From positions 3,832,001 to 3,896,000 of the forward strand of contig NC_010524.1 in assembly GCF_000019785.1 (NCBI RefSeq): a stretch of 64,000 nt of DNA. The letters run 5' to 3'. The notes under the pieces are model-generated. The model saw only the letters and a program-made list of their open reading frames with translations. It made no database searches and was not told the origin of the DNA. This document shows, in pieces, positions 60,714 to 64,000 of the stretch. How positions within the stretch are numbered: the first letter of the stretch is position 1; every line of letters starts with the position of its first letter. Made by a program: the position numbers and the translations under genes. This DNA comes from Leptothrix cholodnii SP-6 (lineage in GTDB: Bacteria > Pseudomonadota > Gammaproteobacteria > Burkholderiales > Burkholderiaceae_C).

Positions 60714-60852
60714 CGTCGGCAGAGACGCGGCCGACCTGGCCCGCCACATCGCCGGCAATGCTGCCGTCGACGGCGACCAGACCCGCCCGCCGTGGACCCG
60801 CGACCTGTCCGGGAAGATCAAGGCGCGCTCCGATGATCTGGTAAACAGGCAG
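60655..60852 (-). pseudogene. SGNH/GDSL hydrolase remnant
   Basis: The minus strand reads LPVYQIIGARLDLPGQVAGP, then LVAVDGSIAGDVAGQVGRVS and VTYLALSVGGNDALSALERL. This matches the block around the GGND motif of SGNH-type esterases, but no GDS nucleophile block or catalytic Asp/His end is seen, and the flanks degenerate. It is a fragment of about 65 codons near the right end of the element. An overlapping plus-strand frame (LSGKIKARSDDLVNRQAVNT onward) is an alternative reading. Confidence 0.4.
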
Positions 60853-61089
60853 GCGGTAAACACGAGGGCAAACAAAGAGGCCGCCGTTTACTCGGACCGC
60901 ATCGTCATCGAGGCCAACGCGGCGCGCATCGCCCAGGTTCGAGGCGAGCACCGGGCCGACATCGCCCGCATGCGGCCCTGGTGCTGGGCCTGCTGGCCGA
61001 CCTGATCCGAGCGAACGCGGCGCATCGCGTGGGTAACTTTGCGGGTAACTTTGTCAGTAAGTTGATCAATTCCTAGGGGATTCGGTAGA
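60714..61089. other. Right-end region of the element, mostly non-coding
   Basis: About 376 bases before the right attachment site. Apart from the hydrolase fragment and a weak plus-strand frame ending near 61003, I see only the arm-type repeat at 61029-61047 and a diverged partial copy after it (GTAACTTTGTCAGTAAG). Confidence 0.5.
61029..61047 (+). repeat. Right arm-type integrase repeat
   Basis: Identical to the 19 bases at 50871-50889 and in the same orientation, followed at once by a diverged copy. It lies 43 bases before the right attachment site. Confidence 0.7.
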
Positions 61090-61103
61090 AACACGGCCTA
61101 CCA
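61090..61103 (+). other. Right attachment site
   Basis: The second copy of AACACGGCCTACCA, with no tRNA body before it. Host sequence resumes immediately after with a strong terminator. Confidence 0.85.
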
Positions 61104-61120
61104 GAAATCACAATCGAATC

Positions 61121-61149
61121 AAGGGCTTGGCTTCTCGGCCAAGCCCTTT
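61121..61149 (+). terminator. Probable original tRNA terminator, displaced by the element
   Basis: AAGGGCTTGGC pairs with GCCAAGCCCTT around a TTCTCG loop and is followed by a T. It lies 18 bases after the right attachment site, the distance expected for the terminator of the uninterrupted tRNA gene. Confidence 0.75.
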
Positions 61150-61158
61150 GCACTTGCG

Positions 61159-61185
61159 CCGGGGCGGCCGTATCGGCCGCCCCGG
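61159..61185 (-). terminator. Hairpin after the phosphoesterase gene
   Basis: CCGGGGCGGCCG-TAT-CGGCCGCCCCGG, a perfect 12-bp stem, lies six bases beyond the stop codon (61191) on the minus strand. No T run follows, but the stem is very strong. Confidence 0.6.
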
Positions 61186-61190
61186 TCGGT

Positions 61191-62246
61191 TCATTCAGGC
61201 TGCTTCACGATCACCGGCTCGATCTGGAAGACCTGCTCGGACTGCGGATCGACCGTCACCTTGACCCAGTGCAGGCTGGGGCTGCCGAAGGTCTCGAGCC
61301 GGGTGAAGTGGGTCAGCATCCGGCCCGGGCTGTGCAACGGCTTGTCGACCTTGAAGTAGTGCGTGTCGCCATGCACCAGCAGCACCTGGCCGTTGAACGC
61401 GGCGGTCTGCTTCTCGACCTGGGCCATGAAGTTGCGGTAGCCGCTGACGCCCGGCAGCTTGCTTTCGTCGGCGTCTTCGGTTTCCGGCAGATCGAAGCCC
61501 GGGTCGCCCTGGATCACCAGCACCACGCCTCGCGCCTGGCTGTCGCGGGCCTTCTGGAACGACTGCGCCAGCCAGGCGATGTTGGCGGCGTCGCGCTCGG
61601 CGTGTTCGGCATTGGCCGCGTCGCACTGCGCGACCGTGCGCGCACTCTTGCTGATGCACTCCTTGGCGTTGAGCACGACGTTGTTGTTGCTGCCCGGCAC
61701 GTTGAGGCCGACGAACAGCACCGGGCCGTGGCTGAAGCGCGTGTTCTCGATGTACTTGTCGCCCGGCGCCTGGCCCTGGTGCTCGAGCGGCATCTGCACC
61801 TGCCCGAGGCTGGCAAGGGTCGGGTACATGACGCGGCGCAGATGGGCCAGGCGCTCCAGCGCGTCAAAGCCGCCGTTGTTGAGTCGATGGCAATCGGTCC
61901 ATTCGTTGTCGCCGGGCACGTAGACCACCGGACGGCGCATGCCGGCAAACATCGTCAGCGCGTCGGTGTAGATGTCGTCGGTGCATTTGGAACTGCCGTC
62001 CTTGATGTCGCCGTCGTAGATCGAGAAGGCGATGTCGGAGCGGTTGATGCTGGCCAGCACGGCCGGCAGTTTCTTGTCGTCGCCAGCCTTCTTGTAGGGC
62101 ATGTCACCCCACAGGCCGAACGAGTAGGTGCCGGCATCGTGGTGGCGGGCATGCATCGGGGCGTGGCGCTCGCCCAGTGCGGCGCAGCCGGTCAGGGCGG
62201 CCAGCATCAGCGGTGCGGCGAGGGTGGCAAGGCGCAGTCGGGTCAT
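61191..62246 (-). CDS. Calcineurin-like phosphoesterase lipoprotein
   Basis: 351 residues. The signal MTRLRLATLAAPLMLAALTGC ends in a lipobox (LTGC), so it is probably membrane-anchored in the periplasm. Metal-site-like blocks are FGLWGDMPY near residue 43, YDGDIKDG near 77, VPGDNEWTDCH near 110 and a final LVHGDTHYF near 298, the order of metallophosphoesterases. The first motif lacks the usual D-x-H, so metal binding may be altered. Two further Cys (DCH and KECISKS) could form a disulfide. The substrate is unknown. The ATG at 62246 gives the signal peptide. Confidence 0.72.
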   Translation of the reverse strand: MTRLRLATLAAPLMLAALTGCAALGERHAPMHARHHDAGTYSFGLWGDMPYKKAGDDKKLPAVLASINRSDIAFSIYDGDIKDGSSKCTDDIYTDALTMFAGMRRPVVYVPGDNEWTDCHRLNNGGFDALERLAHLRRVMYPTLASLGQVQMPLEHQGQAPGDKYIENTRFSHGPVLFVGLNVPGSNNNVVLNAKECISKSARTVAQCDAANAEHAERDAANIAWLAQSFQKARDSQARGVVLVIQGDPGFDLPETEDADESKLPGVSGYRNFMAQVEKQTAAFNGQVLLVHGDTHYFKVDKPLHSPGRMLTHFTRLETFGSPSLHWVKVTVDPQSEQVFQIEPVIVKQPE

Positions 62247-62359
62247 GTGTCTTTCCTTCGAAGGCAAAGCGGCCCGCGGTGATCGACGCATCGATCAGCG
62301 CAGGCCGGTGCTGCAATACCCGGCATCGGCGTCGGCCGCTGCGGGTACCGCTTGGACAA

Positions 62360-62377
62360 GGTCGGCGCGAGCCGACC
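62360..62377 (-). terminator. Hairpin after the porin gene
   Basis: GGTCGGC-GCGA-GCCGACC, a perfect 7-bp stem with a 4-base loop immediately after the porin stop codon (62380-62382) on the minus strand, followed by TTGTCC. Confidence 0.6.
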
Positions 62378-62379
62378 GA

Positions 62380-63453
62380 TCAGAACGAGTAGCGCACGCC
62401 CGCGCCCAGGGCGCGCGGGTCCTTGCCGGCGACGACGCTCGGGAAGTTGTCCGAACTGACCAGGGTGCCGCGAGCGGCCGAGTCGTTGGTCAGCTTGGTG
62501 AAGTAGCCGTAGACGGCGACTTGCTTGTCGATGGCGTAGTTGGCTTCGAAGGCCATGCCCTTGATGCCGTCGTTGGCGCCGGTGCTCGACTCGCCCGACT
62601 TGCCCAGGCTGGCCTTCAGGGTGAGGGCCGAGTCCAGCTTGTAGGCGCCGGTGATGACGGCGTTGCTGGTTTCCTTGCCGTTGCTGTTGTCGAGCTTGCT
62701 GAAGGCGACGCCCACGGTGAAGTCGCTCAGGGCCGTGCCCAGCGTGACCTTGGTGGCCTTCATCGCCTTGCCGGCGGCGATGGCGTCCTTCTGGTTCTCG
62801 ATGGCGACGCCGCCGTTGAACATGCCGTCGTTGTACTCGACCGAGGCGCCGAACACCGCCTTGTTCAGGACCGTGGTCTTGGCCTCGTCAGGCGAGTAGG
62901 CCACCTTGGCGACGATCGCGTTGGCGAACTTCGGGCTGGCGTAGTGCAGCACGTTGGTCTTGCGGGTGTGCACGTTCTGGAAGTTGGCGTTGCCGATGGC
63001 GACGCGGCTGCCCTTGCCGTGCACCAGGATCTCGAGCAGGTCGCCCTGGCCCCACAGGCCGCCGGAGGTGCCTTCCAGGGTCTTGAGCGGCATGTCGTAG
63101 GTGCCGACCAGCACGGTGCCGGCGTTGGCGGACTTCAGGCCGACGAAGCTGTTGCGGTTGGCGAAGGCCTTGCTGTTGGCGGTGTCGTCAGGGGCGACGC
63201 CGGTCTCGACCTGGAAGATGGCGCTCAGGGCGGGGTTGAACTTGTGCTCGCCCTTGATGCCCAGGCGCGAGGCGAAGTTGCTGGCCATGATGCGCGAGAC
63301 ATCGCCGTCGCTGGTGCTTTCCAGGCCGAGGTCGATGCGGCCGTACCAGGTGAATTCGGTCGACTGGGCCGAAGCGGCCATCGGCGCCGCAGCGCCGACG
63401 AGGGCCAGCAAGGCGGCGATCGAGAAAATGTTCTTGCGGGTATTGATCTGCAT
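62380..63453 (-). CDS. General outer-membrane porin (OmpC-type, betaproteobacterial)
   Basis: A 357-residue trimeric-porin-type protein. The signal is MQINTRKNIFSIAALLALVGAAAPMAASAQ, followed by the first strand STEFTWYGRIDLGLES. The family blocks ASRLGIKGEHKFNPALSAIFQVETG and ANRNSFVGLKSANAGTVLVGTYDMPLKTLEG form the N-terminal barrel and constriction loop. It ends GAGVRYSF, with the terminal Phe for outer-membrane assembly. The ATG at 63453 starts a clear signal peptide. Lys/Asn/Ser-rich extracellular loops are typical for water-filled channels. Confidence 0.93.
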   Translation of the reverse strand: MQINTRKNIFSIAALLALVGAAAPMAASAQSTEFTWYGRIDLGLESTSDGDVSRIMASNFASRLGIKGEHKFNPALSAIFQVETGVAPDDTANSKAFANRNSFVGLKSANAGTVLVGTYDMPLKTLEGTSGGLWGQGDLLEILVHGKGSRVAIGNANFQNVHTRKTNVLHYASPKFANAIVAKVAYSPDEAKTTVLNKAVFGASVEYNDGMFNGGVAIENQKDAIAAGKAMKATKVTLGTALSDFTVGVAFSKLDNSNGKETSNAVITGAYKLDSALTLKASLGKSGESSTGANDGIKGMAFEANYAIDKQVAVYGYFTKLTNDSAARGTLVSSDNFPSVVAGKDPRALGAGVRYSF

Positions 63454-63636
63454 GGCTGATGAGTTCGGTTGTTGGCTTTGAACGTCCGCGGGAAACCGCA
63501 TCCGAGCCAGTCAAGGCTAATTTCCACTTGTTGCAAACCGATGACGCACTCGGGCCCTACCCGCGGCCGATGCACCTGCCCCACAGCTTCGAAAAAATCA
63601 TCCGACGTCACAGGCGCGACACGTCGGGCAGGCATG

Positions 63637-63670
63637 AAAAAAGGGTCTGGCAATTCGCCAGACCCTTTTT
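63637..63670 (-). terminator. Rho-independent terminator after the chemoreceptor gene
   Basis: AAAAAGGGTCTGGC pairs with GCCAGACCCTTTTT around an AATTC loop, with A/T tracts on both sides so that it can work on either strand. It lies 46 bases past the chemoreceptor stop. Confidence 0.9.
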
Positions 63671-63715
63671 GATGGTGCAGAGGACTGCGTCAGCCCCGCC
63701 TCCGGCCGGACCGCT

Positions 63716-64000
63716 TCAGAACGACGTCCAGTCCTGCTCGGCGGCTTGTGCCGGCTGCGGCGTGGCGCGGGCCGGCGCGCTGGCCTGGGCGGCCGGCGCG
63801 CGCGGCGACAGCGGCGCACGCGGCGCTGCCGGGGCCTGCGGCCTGGCGCTGCTGCGCGAGTGCCCCGCCGCGCGGGCGCCTGCCACCTCGTGACCCAGCT
63901 TGAACACGCTGACGATCCCGACCAGCTGTTCGGCCTGCTGGCGCAGGCTCTCGGCCGCGGCGGCGCTTTCTTCGACCAGAGCGGCGTTCTGCTGCGTCAC
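63716..64000 (-). CDS. Methyl-accepting chemotaxis protein, C-terminal fragment (5' end outside window)
   Basis: 94 residues are visible. They open with TQQNAALVEESAAAAESLRQ, the last helix of the cytoplasmic signalling domain with its methylation-type Q/E residues. QLVGIVSVFKL follows, then an Ala/Pro-rich flexible tail of about 50 residues, ending EQDWTSF. The last five residues (DWTSF) fit the WxxF-type pentapeptide that tethers CheR and sometimes CheB to chemoreceptors. The transmembrane and ligand-binding parts lie outside the window. Confidence 0.88.
   Translation of the reverse strand: MTQQNAALVEESAAAAESLRQQAEQLVGIVSVFKLGHEVAGARAAGHSRSSARPQAPAAPRAPLSPRAPAAQASAPARATPQPAQAAEQDWTSF

Larger units (their letters stand above)
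50744..61103 (+). mobile_element. Integrative element (P4/satellite-like) in tRNA(CAU)
   Basis: The element spans about 10.36 kb between two 14-bp copies of AACACGGCCTACCA, one being the tRNA 3' end. The integrase lies next to the tRNA, and arm-type repeats occur near both ends. Inside are integrase, several small genes, an AlpA-like protein, TOPRIM and DUF927-type replication proteins and an iteron array. No capsid, terminase, relaxase or type IV secretion genes are visible, so mobility would rely on a helper. Nearly all genes point in the same direction (plus). Confidence 0.85.

Noticed and set aside
50744..61103. Complete prophage
   Set aside because: No capsid, tail, terminase, portal or lysis genes can be recognised in the 10.36 kb.

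Overview
The window looks like the chromosome of a Burkholderiales betaproteobacterium, probably from the Leptothrix/Rubrivivax/Sphaerotilus neighbourhood. The evidence is very high G+C with strong G/C third-position bias, the housekeeping run rplM-rpsI / bactofilin / erpA / anmK / M23 peptidase / tyrS, a Bug-type solute-binding protein, and a C-run/G-run intergenic repeat of the kind I remember from Comamonadaceae-like genomes. Species cannot be fixed from sequence reading alone.

Layout. (1) 1-2.7 kb: 5' part of a two-partner-secretion outer-membrane transporter (minus strand) and a Lon-like AAA+ ATPase. (2) 2.8-12.6 kb: a Crp/Fnr-type regulator divergent from an operon that joins a complete branched-chain-amino-acid-type ABC importer (livG-H-M-K-F-like) to two CoA ligases, one at each end. 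This suggests import and CoA activation of an organic acid. A Bug-family binding protein follows. (3) 13.9-15.9 kb: a QseB/QseC-like two-component pair. (4) 15.9-22.6 kb: tyrS, an M23 peptidase coupled to anmK (peptidoglycan turnover), erpA, bactofilin, a coiled-coil membrane protein, rpsI and rplM. (5) 22.9-35.9 kb: a purine uptake and breakdown locus. It holds a BMP-family lipoprotein, a Tsx-like channel, two permeases, a double ATPase, guanine deaminase, a LysR regulator and divergent xdhA-xdhB-xdhC. (6) 35.9-50.7 kb: large signalling proteins (a MASE1 hybrid kinase, two GGDEF-EAL proteins, a damaged CheB-CheR-PAS fusion) with a large class A PBP between them.

(7) 50.7-61.1 kb: a roughly 10.36-kb integrative element inserted at the 3' end of a CAU-anticodon tRNA. 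It is bounded by a 14-bp direct repeat and carries a P4-type tyrosine integrase, an AlpA-like DNA-binding protein, small coupled genes, a TOPRIM primase-like protein, a DUF927-type ATPase and an array of 13 GGTGTGAC motifs in both orientations that looks like a replication origin. I see no capsid, terminase, conjugation or resistance genes, so it resembles a replication-competent satellite or minimal integrative element. Two oddities in it are an 11-C tract that breaks a small gene and a reverse-strand SGNH-hydrolase remnant at its right end. (8) 61.1-64 kb: the probable original tRNA terminator, a calcineurin-like phosphoesterase lipoprotein, a porin, and the 3' end of a chemoreceptor with a C-terminal pentapeptide.

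The strongest candidates for something undescribed are the integrative element with its iteron array and C tract, the CheB-CheR deletion/frameshift, and the inverted repeats between the Crp-type regulator and the transporter/ligase operon.
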